Shown: in pieces, positions 43,314 to 51,207 of the stretch
Position numbering within the stretch: the stretch's first letter is position 1
Layout of the letters: the number at the start of each line of letters is the position of its first letter
Origin: DATKWD01 sp963704815
GTDB lineage: Bacteria > Actinomycetota > Acidimicrobiia > Acidimicrobiales > Salinilacustritrichaceae
Length of the DNA: 64,000 bases
Reading direction: 5' to 3'
NCBI GenBank assembly: GCA_963704815.1
Contig: CAVPHU010000006.1
Coordinates: forward strand, 1 to 64,000
Notes under the pieces: model-generated
The model's input: the letters and a program-made list of their open reading frames with translations, nothing else
What the model was told of the DNA's origin: nothing
Databases searched by the model: none
Translations under genes and position numbers: made by a program

Positions 43314-44061
43314 CGAGCACCGACTCCTCGATGGACGCGCCATCCGGGACATCGGCGGACGACTCGGTCGCCTCGTCGCCGCCTCGTGGGATTCGGGGTT
43401 CGGGTGGGGACGGGTCGCGGGTGTCGTTCCGCACCACGCCGCCGGCGACGGTCACCACACGCGTCGCCACGGTGACGGCCCGCTCGAGTTCGTGGCTGGC
43501 CATCAGCACCGTCGCACCGGCGGCGGCGGCCCCCACGACCAGCTCGTCGACCAGATCGCGGCCCGCGGCATCGAGCCCGGCGTGGGGTTCGTCGAGGAGC
43601 CACACCTCGGGTCGTCGAGCCACGAGGACGGCCAGCGCAGTGCGCCGGCGCTGGCCGGCCGACAACTTGGCGGCCGCCACGTCGGCCAGCCGACCGTCGA
43701 GCCCGAGGCTCGCCAGCGCCGCATCGACGTCGACGTCGCGGGCACCTCCGGCCCGGCTCCAGAACCGGACGTTGTCGGTCACCGAGAGGTCATCGTAGAG
43801 CCCCGTCTGGTGGGCCAGGAGGCCGACGTGCGGTCGGACCGACCGAGGGTCGGCGACCAGGTCGATCGAGGCGACGGTGGCTTCGCCCTGGACCACCGGC
43901 ACGAGACCTGCGCAGGTGCGGAGCAACGTGGTCTTGCCGGCGCCGTTGGGCCCCTGCAGCAGCACGATCTCGCCCTGGTCGACATCGAGATCGATCCCGG
44001 CGAGCGCCGGGAAGCGACCGAGAACCGACACCGCGTTCCGGAGGTGGACGACAGGCTCCAT
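43306..44061 (-). CDS. ccmA: Heme exporter ABC ATPase CcmA
   Basis: A 251-residue ABC ATPase: Walker A GPNGAGKTT, signature LSAGQRRR, Walker B VWLLDEPHAGLDA and switch ASHELERA. It is first gene of the ccm operon. A TAGGTT -10-like element on the minus strand (44078-44073) would give a leader of only about five bases before the ATG at 44061. A C-terminal extension rich in Asp, Glu and Ser (about 40 residues) goes beyond the usual CcmA end. Confidence 0.94.
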   Translation of the reverse strand: MEPVVHLRNAVSVLGRFPALAGIDLDVDQGEIVLLQGPNGAGKTTLLRTCAGLVPVVQGEATVASIDLVADPRSVRPHVGLLAHQTGLYDDLSVTDNVRFWSRAGGARDVDVDAALASLGLDGRLADVAAAKLSAGQRRRTALAVLVARRPEVWLLDEPHAGLDAAGRDLVDELVVGAAAAGATVLMASHELERAVTVATRVVTVAGGVVRNDTRDPSPPEPRIPRGGDEATESSADVPDGASIEESVLDA

Positions 44062-44151
44062 GAGGACCCTCAAACCTACGGCCTGCCGACGAAACACGAC
44101 AGATCGCGCCGGGCAGGACCCGGGTGCTCCCCGGAGCGTTGCCAGAGCGCT

Positions 44152-44157
44152 TAGCCT
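44152..44157 (+). promoter_or_regulatory. -10 element TAGCCT of a leaderless promoter (sortase)
   Basis: TAGCCT ends 8 bases before the sortase ATG at 44165, consistent with transcription starting at the start codon. The divergent ccmA promoter lies within the same 103-base gap. Confidence 0.45.
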
Positions 44158-44164
44158 GCCCGCC

Positions 44165-45136
44165 ATGCGGCTGGCACGGGTTCTCGGCGCGCTCGGGCGG
44201 ACCCTCATCACCGTGGGCTCGCTGATCCTGCTGTTCGTGGCGTACCAACTCTGGGGAACGGGCATTCGCGAGGCCCAGGCCCAGAACGAGCTCGAAACCG
44301 AGTTCGAGGAGAGCCTCGAGGCGTTCCAGGAGTCGCTCCAGACCACGACCACCCAGGTCCCGGACGATCCCGCGGCCGAGGCCACCACGACGACGATTCC
44401 CGCTCCCCCGGCACCAGTCGAAGGTGAGGGGGTCGCCGTCATCAAGATTCCCGACATCGGTGTCGAGAAGGTGGTCGTCGAAGGAGTGCAACTCTCCGAT
44501 CTCAAGCGCGGCCCGGGCCACTTCCCCGACACACCCATGCCCGGCAACCCAGGGAACGCCGCCATCGCAGGGCATCGCACCACCTACGGTGCGCCCTTCC
44601 ACAACATCGACCAGCTCGACCCCGGAGACGAGATCATCGTCACGACCCTCCAAGGCGAGTTCCGGTACGAGGTCCTCCCGCAGCCGACCGACGAGGTCGA
44701 CGACAGCGGCCGGCCGGTCGTGAGGGGCAACTTCATCGTCGCACCGAGTCAGGTCGAGGTGCTCGACGACTTCGGGGACAACCGGCTGACCCTCACCGCC
44801 TGCCATCCGAAGTACTCGGCTCGCCAGCGCATCGTGGTCGTTGCGCAGCTCGTCGAGGAACCGGCTCCGGCTCCGCCGCCGACGGTTCCCGACGCATCCG
44901 GCGCCGAGGTCGCTCCCGATGAACCCGAGACGCTCGAGGACCTCGGAGGCGAAGGCGCCTCGGCCGCTCCGGCCGTCCTCTGGGGCCTCGCCGCAGGACT
45001 GATCTGGTTGGTGGCCTGGTTGGTCGGTCGGGCGTGGCGCAAGTGGCCGAGCTACGTGCTCGGAGCACCCGCGTTCTTCGTCGTGCTGTTCATCTTCTTC
45101 GAGAACTTCTCTCGGCTCCTCCCGGCGAGCTACTGA
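44165..45136 (+). CDS. Class E-type sortase
   Basis: A 323-residue cysteine transpeptidase. N-terminal membrane segment (TLITVGSLILLFVAYQLW), then an Ala/Thr/Pro linker, then the sortase barrel with His137 in AGHRTTYGAPF, Cys213 in LTLTACHPKYSAR and Arg220. A second hydrophobic pair near the C-terminus (LWGLAAGLIWLVAWLVG and a final segment) is unusual for class E enzymes. It anchors proteins with LPxTG/LAxTG-type tails, but no such substrate is encoded nearby. Actinobacterial sortases of this class often anchor pilins or housekeeping proteins. Confidence 0.88.
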   Translation: MRLARVLGALGRTLITVGSLILLFVAYQLWGTGIREAQAQNELETEFEESLEAFQESLQTTTTQVPDDPAAEATTTTIPAPPAPVEGEGVAVIKIPDIGVEKVVVEGVQLSDLKRGPGHFPDTPMPGNPGNAAIAGHRTTYGAPFHNIDQLDPGDEIIVTTLQGEFRYEVLPQPTDEVDDSGRPVVRGNFIVAPSQVEVLDDFGDNRLTLTACHPKYSARQRIVVVAQLVEEPAPAPPPTVPDASGAEVAPDEPETLEDLGGEGASAAPAVLWGLAAGLIWLVAWLVGRAWRKWPSYVLGAPAFFVVLFIFFENFSRLLPASY

Positions 45137-45143
45137 ACCCTGC

Positions 45144-45866
45144 TCAGGTGCCCCCGAACCGGGGCACCCGCCGCTCGCCGAACGCGCTGATGCCCTCGGC
45201 GAAGTCGTCGCTGGTCCAGGCGCGTGCGATGGCCGCCTCGACGTCCGTGGTGCCGTCCGGGCCGTGCGCCGCCTCGAGGGCGAGCTTGTGCCCGGCGATC
45301 GCCAGCGGGGCCAGCGCGCTCAGCTCGGTCGCCCAGTCGAGGGCATCGTCGAGATCGCCGGTTCGATGGACGAACCCGGCGGCGACCGCCCGGTCGAGGT
45401 CGACCGTCTCGGCGCCCAGGAGCACCGCCCGAGCAAGGCTGGGGCCCATCAACTCGGCGACCCGCCGCACCGTCCACTCGTCCACCACGAGGCCGAGACG
45501 AGCCGCCGGAATCCCGAATCGCGCCGTGTCCGACGCCACGCGAAGATCGCACGCACTCGCGAACTGGGTCCCGGCGCCGAGAGCGAAGCCCGAGACCGCA
45601 GCGATCGTCGGCACGCTGAGGCCGACGAGGGCATCGAGGGTGGCCCGGACCCTTCTGGCGAAGCTCCGGTCCTTCACCGCACCGAGGTCGGCGCCCGAGC
45701 AGAAGTGCCCGCCGGCACCGGTCAGGACGACGACCCGCACGTCGGTGTCGAGCGAGTCGAAGACCGAGCGGAGGCTCTCGAGAGATTCGAGGTCGACCGC
45801 GTTGCGCCGATCCTGGCGATCGATGGTCACCAGCAGAGCACGATCGCGGCGTTCGGTGTGGATCAT
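45144..45866 (-). CDS. Enoyl-CoA hydratase/isomerase family protein
   Basis: A 240-residue crotonase-fold enzyme. The oxyanion-hole region GGHFCSGADLGAV and SGFALGAGTQFASACDLRVAS are typical. Of the two catalytic glutamates of true hydratases only the position near LGLVVDEWTVRRV offers an acid, so the reaction (hydratase, isomerase or other) cannot be fixed. It stands alone, convergent with the sortase gene (8 bases apart). Confidence 0.85.
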   Translation of the reverse strand: MIHTERRDRALLVTIDRQDRRNAVDLESLESLRSVFDSLDTDVRVVVLTGAGGHFCSGADLGAVKDRSFARRVRATLDALVGLSVPTIAAVSGFALGAGTQFASACDLRVASDTARFGIPAARLGLVVDEWTVRRVAELMGPSLARAVLLGAETVDLDRAVAAGFVHRTGDLDDALDWATELSALAPLAIAGHKLALEAAHGPDGTTDVEAAIARAWTSDDFAEGISAFGERRVPRFGGT

Positions 45867-46005
45867 CGGTCCAGTCTCTCCCGGAGCGACGCCGGACCGG
45901 AAACGGACCGTGGCTTCGCGGCGGACCGGGTCCTGACCCGAACCGCTAATGCACCTGTTCTAGGCTCGGGCCGACTTCGATTCCTGGATGAGGAAGGCGT
46001 GACGC

Positions 46006-47445
46006 ATGCCCGCGAACGAGCAAGGTTGGCACCCGGATCCTGCAGGCCGACACCAGTACCGCTGGTGGGACGGCTCCAGCTGGACCGATCAGGTGGCCGA
46101 CGGTGACGTGACGTCGACCGATCCGCTGGCCGGTGGCGCCGCAGCCGACCCGGCCGCCGGCAGCCACGATCCTTCCGGAGCGGGCACAGCCGGTGCTGCT
46201 GCCGGTGGCGCCGCCGCCGGCGCGGCGGTCGGGGCAGCCGCAGCCGGCACGCCCCCTGCCGAGGCCACCCCGCCGCCCACCGAGGTCACGCCGACACCGC
46301 AACAGGCCGCCGCGGCCCAACCCCCAGCCCCGACCTCGGTGGCTCCCCAGCCGGTGGCCGCCCAACCCACGCCTCCCGGCGGCGGCGCACCGTCGGGTGG
46401 TGCTCCCGCACCCAGCGGCGGCTCCGACAAGAGCAAGCTGCCGCTCATCATCGGCGGCGTGGTCGCCGTGGTGGTGGTGGCTGCGGCTGCGTTCTTCCTC
46501 CTCGGTGGCGACAGCGAGAGCGACGGCACCGGTGAGTTCACGGCGACGATCGAGGGCGACGACGGTGTGTTCAGCACCGACATCGTGGCCGAGCCGGGCG
46601 ACGCGTTCGGGGTGACGGTCGAGACGACTGCCGTCTCCAACCTCCGGGGCGGTTCGAGCGACCTGGACGCGGTGCTCATCATCGCCGCAGCCGACGCCGA
46701 GACAGCCGACGCGATCAACGAATTCGAGTCCGACGAACTCGGCGCCGATGATCCTGAGGGTGAGCACGATGCGCTCGCCGACCAGATCGACGAGAACACC
46801 AACGTCCGGGTGGAAGGCGAAGCCTTCGGGATCCGCGACGACCAGGGTGCTGGTGAGGACGAGGCCCTGGGCATCACGTTCCCGGTCGCGGGCACGTTCA
46901 CCGTGTCGGTCGCCGGGTTCGAGGACACCGAGGGTGCCATCACGGTCACGATCGCCAAGCAGTCGACCGACGAGGACCTCGGCGACAACCCGTCCGCGGA
47001 CGAGATCGACGACCTCACCACGGGTGAGCACGCTGACTTCCTGGCCGGGTTCACCGACGATCCGGTGATCTACGCCGACCTCGCCGCCCGGAACGAGGAT
47101 CCCGACCCGGTCGACGATCCCGTCGAGGATCCCGACCCGGTCGACGATCCGGTCGCCGATCCCGTCGAGGATCCCGACCCGGTCCCTGACCCGGGTGTCG
47201 ATCTCGAGGCCGAGGCGATCGACCTGCTGACGACCGAGCTCGTGACCTCCGCCGGCCTCTCCGAAGCCGACGCGGCGTGTGTGTCGACCAACATCATCGA
47301 CACCATCGGCGTGGACGGCTTGGCCGAGATCGGGCTGGCCGCCGGCGCCGGCGGCGACATCACGAGCCTGTCGCCCGAGCAGCAGGACGATCTCTTCGCC
47401 CTGATCCAGGGAGCGTTCGACGTCTGTGGCGTCCTCGCCAACTGA
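46006..47445 (+). CDS. DUF2510 membrane protein with acidic Asp-Pro repeats
   Basis: A 479-residue protein. The N-terminal DUF2510 motif GWHPDPAGRHQYRWWDGSSW (residues 7-26) is cytoplasmic in topology. An Ala/Pro-rich linker (36-142), one membrane segment (145-167) and a large acidic extracytoplasmic part follow. That part contains three copies of an EDPDPVDDPV-type repeat (residues about 364-400) and a C-terminal domain with two cysteines (ADAACVST, FDVCGVLAN). It looks secreted-facing and possibly calcium- or cation-binding; no enzyme motif is seen. Function unknown. Confidence 0.75.
   Translation: MPANEQGWHPDPAGRHQYRWWDGSSWTDQVADGDVTSTDPLAGGAAADPAAGSHDPSGAGTAGAAAGGAAAGAAVGAAAAGTPPAEATPPPTEVTPTPQQAAAAQPPAPTSVAPQPVAAQPTPPGGGAPSGGAPAPSGGSDKSKLPLIIGGVVAVVVVAAAAFFLLGGDSESDGTGEFTATIEGDDGVFSTDIVAEPGDAFGVTVETTAVSNLRGGSSDLDAVLIIAAADAETADAINEFESDELGADDPEGEHDALADQIDENTNVRVEGEAFGIRDDQGAGEDEALGITFPVAGTFTVSVAGFEDTEGAITVTIAKQSTDEDLGDNPSADEIDDLTTGEHADFLAGFTDDPVIYADLAARNEDPDPVDDPVEDPDPVDDPVADPVEDPDPVPDPGVDLEAEAIDLLTTELVTSAGLSEADAACVSTNIIDTIGVDGLAEIGLAAGAGGDITSLSPEQQDDLFALIQGAFDVCGVLAN
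47095..47196 (+). repeat. Tandem coding repeat for EDPDPVDDPV-type units
   Basis: GAGGATCCCGACCCGGTC recurs three times (near 47095, 47125 and 47167), with CGACGATCC spacers, encoding acidic Asp/Pro repeats in the DUF2510 protein. Nearly identical units at DNA level suggest recent expansion or slippage; copy number may vary between strains. Confidence 0.7.
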
Positions 47446-47455
47446 CCCCGGATCG

Positions 47456-48532
47456 TCAGTCCAGCACTGACCCCAGACACGACCACGACTGGGGTCGGGC
47501 TCCGAGCCCGGCCCCGGTGTCGGGGTTCCAGTACTCCGAGTGGCCCGAGCGGTGGACCCCGCGGCGCAGCGTCGCCGCGATCGAAGCCGCTTCGGGCCGC
47601 CCACGCCGTCGGCAGGCCACCCACAGCAGATAGCTGAGCTGCGGCCAGCTCGGCCCCCGCCAGTACTGATCGGCGCAACGGACGGGTTCGTGGCGAGCCA
47701 CCCCGCCCGGTCCGAACGGCGCACCGAACGACTCGTGAGCCACGAGGTCGGTCGCACGCGCCGCGAGGTGGTCGCCGTCCGCCACGAGGATCGCGAGATG
47801 GGCGTCGAGGGTCCGCACCGACGCTCCGTCGCGCGAGGAGTCGTCGACCCAGGTGCCTTCGTCGTCGGTGTGACGATCGCCGATGGCCACGGTGAGACGG
47901 CGCACGTCGGCGGCCAGCCCGCCGACGCCGATCGAGACCAGTTCGGCGGCGTTGAAGGCGACCAGGGCGTTGAAGCCGATGCTGCCGACCGAGAACGTCG
48001 GATTCGCCACCGGCGCTCCCGACTCGTCGAACCGCAGCGATGCGACGAACCGGCCCTTGTCGGCCCGCCACCGCGCCACGTCGAAGGGCCCGACGTCGTC
48101 CCATCGCGGCGAGTCGTCGCATCCCGATTCCCACGGGTGGAAGATCGGCACCAGCCCCGCCGGGGTCGGTGGCCGGTCGAGCAGGTGATGAACGGCGGCG
48201 GCGGCCTGCTCGACCAGGTCGCCGACCTCGATGCCGGATCGCACCAGCTCGGCGACCGCATGGCCGAACATCGGTGGCTGCGTGATCGAACTGGTGCCCG
48301 ACCGGCCCCAGAAGTCGGCACCGGCCTCGGGATCGCCGACGTACCGCATGTGGGGAACGAAGCCGGTCGAGCCCTGATCGGCGAAGAGCGAACCCAACTC
48401 GGCGACCGCCCGATCCGGCCGCCCGAGCCGCTGCCAGATCAGCGCGTGAAAGCACGAGTCCCAGAGCCATTGCCACGGGTAGGTGACGGCGTTCGGCGAG
48501 GTGAACCCGTCGACCCGCCAGTTCTCCTGCAT
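47456..48532 (-). CDS. Trehalase/GH63-like (alpha/alpha)6 glycoside hydrolase
   Basis: A 358-residue protein starting at ATG 48532 (MQENWRVDGFTSPNAVTYPW). Motifs WLWDSCFHALIWQRLGRPDRA, STGFVPHMRY, QPPMFGHAVAELVRSG and the C-terminal WRGPSWPQLSYLLWVACRRRG and HSEYWNPDTG resemble GH63-type clan-GH-G enzymes, including mannosylglycerate and glucosylglycerate hydrolases. WDSC and NPDTG-like acids may be catalytic. It diverges from a glycosyltransferase gene with 36 bases between starts, suggesting they handle the same glycoside. Confidence 0.7.
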   Translation of the reverse strand: MQENWRVDGFTSPNAVTYPWQWLWDSCFHALIWQRLGRPDRAVAELGSLFADQGSTGFVPHMRYVGDPEAGADFWGRSGTSSITQPPMFGHAVAELVRSGIEVGDLVEQAAAAVHHLLDRPPTPAGLVPIFHPWESGCDDSPRWDDVGPFDVARWRADKGRFVASLRFDESGAPVANPTFSVGSIGFNALVAFNAAELVSIGVGGLAADVRRLTVAIGDRHTDDEGTWVDDSSRDGASVRTLDAHLAILVADGDHLAARATDLVAHESFGAPFGPGGVARHEPVRCADQYWRGPSWPQLSYLLWVACRRRGRPEAASIAATLRRGVHRSGHSEYWNPDTGAGLGARPQSWSCLGSVLD

Positions 48533-48568
48533 GACCGCGAGCGCGGCTACGTTCGGCTCGCTCCCGAC

Positions 48569-49594
48569 ATGGCCACCATCGCGCTCGTCTCGTTCCGACT
48601 CGGCGGCACCGACGGCGTGGCCGTCGTCGCCGACATGTGGGTCCGCGCCCTCACCGATCTCGGGCATCAGGTCCGAACCGTCGCCGGCGCAGGCCCGGTC
48701 GACGCGCTGGTACCCGGACTCGAGATCGGTGCGCCGGCCGCACCGCAGCGCGACGACCTCGAAGCGGCGTTCGACCAGGTCGATGTGGTCGTCGTCGAGA
48801 ACCTCTGCACGATCCCGCTGAACCTACCTGCGTCGCGTGCGGTGGCGGAGGTGCTCCAGGGACGGCCTGCGGTCCTCCACCACCACGACCCGCCGTGGCA
48901 GCGCACCCGATTCGTTCACGTCTCGGAACTCCCGCCGGACGACCCGGCGTGGCGACACGTGACGATCAACGACTTCACCCGGATCGAGTTCGCCGAGCGA
49001 GGGCTCGACGCGATCACGATCGCCAACGTGTTCGACACCGATCCGCCGACGGGCGATCGGGCAACGATTCGGATGGCGCTCGATGTCGCCGACGACGAGG
49101 TGCTGTGCGCTCATCCGGTCCGCGCCATCGAGCGCAAGAACGTGCCCGCGGCGATCGCCCTCACCGAGGCGATCGGCGGCACCTACTGGCTGATGGGACC
49201 GGCGGAGGACGGCTACGACGAGACGCTCGGACGGCTCTTGTCCCAGGCGGGCTGCCGGGTGATCCACGCCATCCCACCCGGGTCGATGGCCGATGCGTAC
49301 GCGGCCTCGGATCTCGTGCTCTTCCCCTCGACATGGGAAGGCTTCGGCAACCCACCGATCGAGGCGGCCATCCACCGACGTCCCGCGGTGGTCGGGCACT
49401 ACCCGGCCGCGCAGGAACTCAGGGCCCGGGGGTTCAGCTGGTTCGACCCCGACGACGTCGCCGGCGTCGCCGGCGCCCTCGCCGCCCCCGACGCCGGGCT
49501 GCTCGAACGCAACCGGCAGCTGGCCGTCGAGCACTTCGGCATCGACCGGCTCCGAACCGATCTGCGACGGCTCCTCGCCGAATTCGGAGGCTGA
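48569..49594 (+). CDS. GT4-like glycosyltransferase
   Basis: A 341-residue GT-B enzyme. The N-terminal Rossmann start IALVSFRLGGTDGVAVVADMW binds acceptor, and the C-terminal nucleotide-sugar domain has AHPVRAIERKNVPAAIALTE, PPGSMADAYAASDLVLFPST and EGFGNPPIEAAIHRRPAVVG (E of the EX7E motif). ATG at 48569 lies 16 bases after TACGTT. It is soluble. Its divergence from the hydrolase gene suggests paired synthesis and degradation of a compatible-solute or storage glycoside (inference). Confidence 0.82.
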   Translation: MATIALVSFRLGGTDGVAVVADMWVRALTDLGHQVRTVAGAGPVDALVPGLEIGAPAAPQRDDLEAAFDQVDVVVVENLCTIPLNLPASRAVAEVLQGRPAVLHHHDPPWQRTRFVHVSELPPDDPAWRHVTINDFTRIEFAERGLDAITIANVFDTDPPTGDRATIRMALDVADDEVLCAHPVRAIERKNVPAAIALTEAIGGTYWLMGPAEDGYDETLGRLLSQAGCRVIHAIPPGSMADAYAASDLVLFPSTWEGFGNPPIEAAIHRRPAVVGHYPAAQELRARGFSWFDPDDVAGVAGALAAPDAGLLERNRQLAVEHFGIDRLRTDLRRLLAEFGG

Positions 49595-49632
49595 AGTGGC
49601 GGGCGGCCACGAACCGGGGCACCCTTGGTGCG

Positions 49633-49905
49633 GTGGACGACGACGATCCGACCGACCCGGTCCTCATCAAGCGAGCCCAGGCGTCCCGCCTCGCCGACCT
49701 CGGACAACGCGTCGGCTACGGCCTTTTCGGGCTGGCCATCGTGCTGTTCATCGTCGGATTCGCCGTCGACTTCACCTCGACGCTGGTGTCGGTGATCGTG
49801 GCGGCGCTCGTGCTCGGCTCGGCCGTGCTCGCGCCGGCCATCGTGGTCGGCTATGGCGTCAAGGCCGCCGACCGGGAGGACCTGGGGCTCTCCGACGGCC
49901 ATTGA
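49633..49905 (+). CDS. Small two-segment membrane protein
   Basis: A 90-residue protein starting GTG 49633 (VDDDDPTDPVLIKRAQASRL). It has two hydrophobic segments (GYGLFGLAIVLFIVGFAVDF and LVSVIVAALVLGSAVLAPAIVVGYG) and a short acidic end. No family is recognised. It lies 38 bases after the glycosyltransferase gene on the same strand and may be cotranscribed. Confidence 0.7.
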   Translation: MDDDDPTDPVLIKRAQASRLADLGQRVGYGLFGLAIVLFIVGFAVDFTSTLVSVIVAALVLGSAVLAPAIVVGYGVKAADREDLGLSDGH

Positions 49906-49972
49906 GGAGCTGCGCTGAGGGGCCGAGGATCGTCGTTCCCGGCACCTCTACCGCAGGTACTCTCACCGAGCG

Positions 49973-50560
49973 ATGACCGAACGACTGCCCGCCGCGCGCC
50001 GCCGGCGACAGCTGTTCGGTGTCGCCCTGCACCTGTTCGCCGAGCAGGGCTTCCACGCGACGTCGATGAACGACATCGCCGTCACCGCGGGCGTCACCAA
50101 GCCCGTCCTGTACCAGCACGTGCCATCGAAGCGGGCGCTGTACCTCGAGCTCCTCGACGACGTCGGCAACGATCTGCTCGACACGATCACCAAGGCCACC
50201 GCCGAGGCCACCAGCCCCTCGGACCAGGTCCGGCTCGGGTTCCGGGCGTTCTTCCGCTACGTGACCGACGAGGGCGATGCCTTCCGTCTCCTGTTCGGGA
50301 GCGGCACGCGACGCGACCCCGAGTTCGCCGAGGCGGTCGAACGGGTCGAGGACGCCATCGCGTCCACCATCGCCGAGTTCATCGTCGTCGACGGCCTCGA
50401 TGCCGAGCGTCGCCTCCTGCTCGCCCTCGGACTGGTCGGCATGGCCGAGGCGACGAGCCGTCACTGGATGCGAGCCGGGACCGAGGGCGACCCCGACGCA
50501 CTCGCCCACCAGGTGGCCGACCTCGCCTGGCACGGGCTTCGCGACATCCGCACCGACTGA
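49973..50560 (+). CDS. TetR-family transcriptional regulator
   Basis: A 195-residue repressor. The N-terminal helix-turn-helix ALHLFAEQGFHATSMNDIAV, TAGVTKPVLYQHVPSKRAL is typical (YxHxxSKxxL). The C-terminal ligand-binding domain (FRAFFRYVTDEGDAFRLLFG) resembles regulators of lipid or acyl-CoA genes in actinobacteria. A TACTCT -10-like element lies 10 bases before the ATG. Targets are unknown; the redox genes after it are candidates. Confidence 0.9.
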   Translation: MTERLPAARRRRQLFGVALHLFAEQGFHATSMNDIAVTAGVTKPVLYQHVPSKRALYLELLDDVGNDLLDTITKATAEATSPSDQVRLGFRAFFRYVTDEGDAFRLLFGSGTRRDPEFAEAVERVEDAIASTIAEFIVVDGLDAERRLLLALGLVGMAEATSRHWMRAGTEGDPDALAHQVADLAWHGLRDIRTD

Positions 50561-50603
50561 ACGAGGGAGTTGCCGCGCGATTGCCGGGGCCCCGAACCGT
50601 TCG

Positions 50604-50609
50604 TAGCCT
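50604..50609 (+). promoter_or_regulatory. -10 element TAGCCT of a leaderless promoter
   Basis: TAGCCT ends 7 bases before the ATG of the FMN reductase at 50616, so the mRNA should start at or next to the start codon. Confidence 0.45.
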
Positions 50610-50615
50610 GCGACC

Positions 50616-51173
50616 ATGGAAGCGCTCTCGCTCGTCGGCGTCGTCGGCAGTCTCCGATCCGCCTCGATCAATGCCCAGGTGCTGGAGGCGCTGATCGACC
50701 GGGCGCCGAACGGCGTGACCGTGCGACGCCTCGACATCGACGACATCCCGCTCTACAACGGCGACATCGAGGAGGTGGGCCACCCGGCGGTCGACCGCCT
50801 CAAGGCCGACATCGACGATGCCGACGGCCTGTTGATCGTGACCCCCGAGTACAACATGAGCACACCGGCCGTCACCAAGAACCTCATCGACTGGTTGTCC
50901 CGCCCGGTGCTCGAAGGTCCGATCAATCGCCAATCGGTGGGCCTGGTCGCGGCGTCACCGGGACGACGGGGCGGTGCCGGAGCCATCGACCACCTGTCAC
51001 AGGTCCTGAGCGTGATCGCCCCCGGCTTCTTCGCGACCACGCTGTCGGTCCCGTCGTTCCGCCACCGGCTCGACGACGACGGTCGACCCGACGCCGAACT
51101 GAGCGCCGAGCTGACCGACTGGCTGGCTGCGTTCGCCGACTTCGCACGAGCGCGACACACCGCCGACGGTTGA
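50616..51173 (+). CDS. NAD(P)H-dependent FMN reductase
   Basis: A 185-residue flavodoxin-like reductase. The phosphate loop VVGSLRSASINAQ binds FMN, and LLIVTPEYNMSTPAVTKNLIDWLSRP is the classic PEYN(x)S(x)P motif. SVGLVAASPGRRGGAGA is the third loop. Such enzymes reduce FMN, quinones or azo compounds. No partner monooxygenase lies beside it; the next gene is a zinc alcohol dehydrogenase on the same strand. Confidence 0.9.
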   Translation: MEALSLVGVVGSLRSASINAQVLEALIDRAPNGVTVRRLDIDDIPLYNGDIEEVGHPAVDRLKADIDDADGLLIVTPEYNMSTPAVTKNLIDWLSRPVLEGPINRQSVGLVAASPGRRGGAGAIDHLSQVLSVIAPGFFATTLSVPSFRHRLDDDGRPDAELSAELTDWLAAFADFARARHTADG

Positions 51174-51195
51174 TCCCGGAGCCGGGCCACGCGGC

Positions 51196-51201
51196 TACGT
51201 T
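51196..51201 (+). promoter_or_regulatory. -10 element TACGTT of a leaderless promoter
   Basis: GCGGCTACGTTCGG precedes the alcohol dehydrogenase; TACGTT ends 7 bases before the ATG at 51208. The same word occurs before the genes at 48569 and (minus strand) 18807. Confidence 0.5.
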
Positions 51202-51207
51202 CGGACC

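Noticed and set aside
47095..47196. CRISPR-like array
   Set aside because: Units are in frame inside a coding gene, very short, with no unique spacers and no cas genes anywhere in the window.
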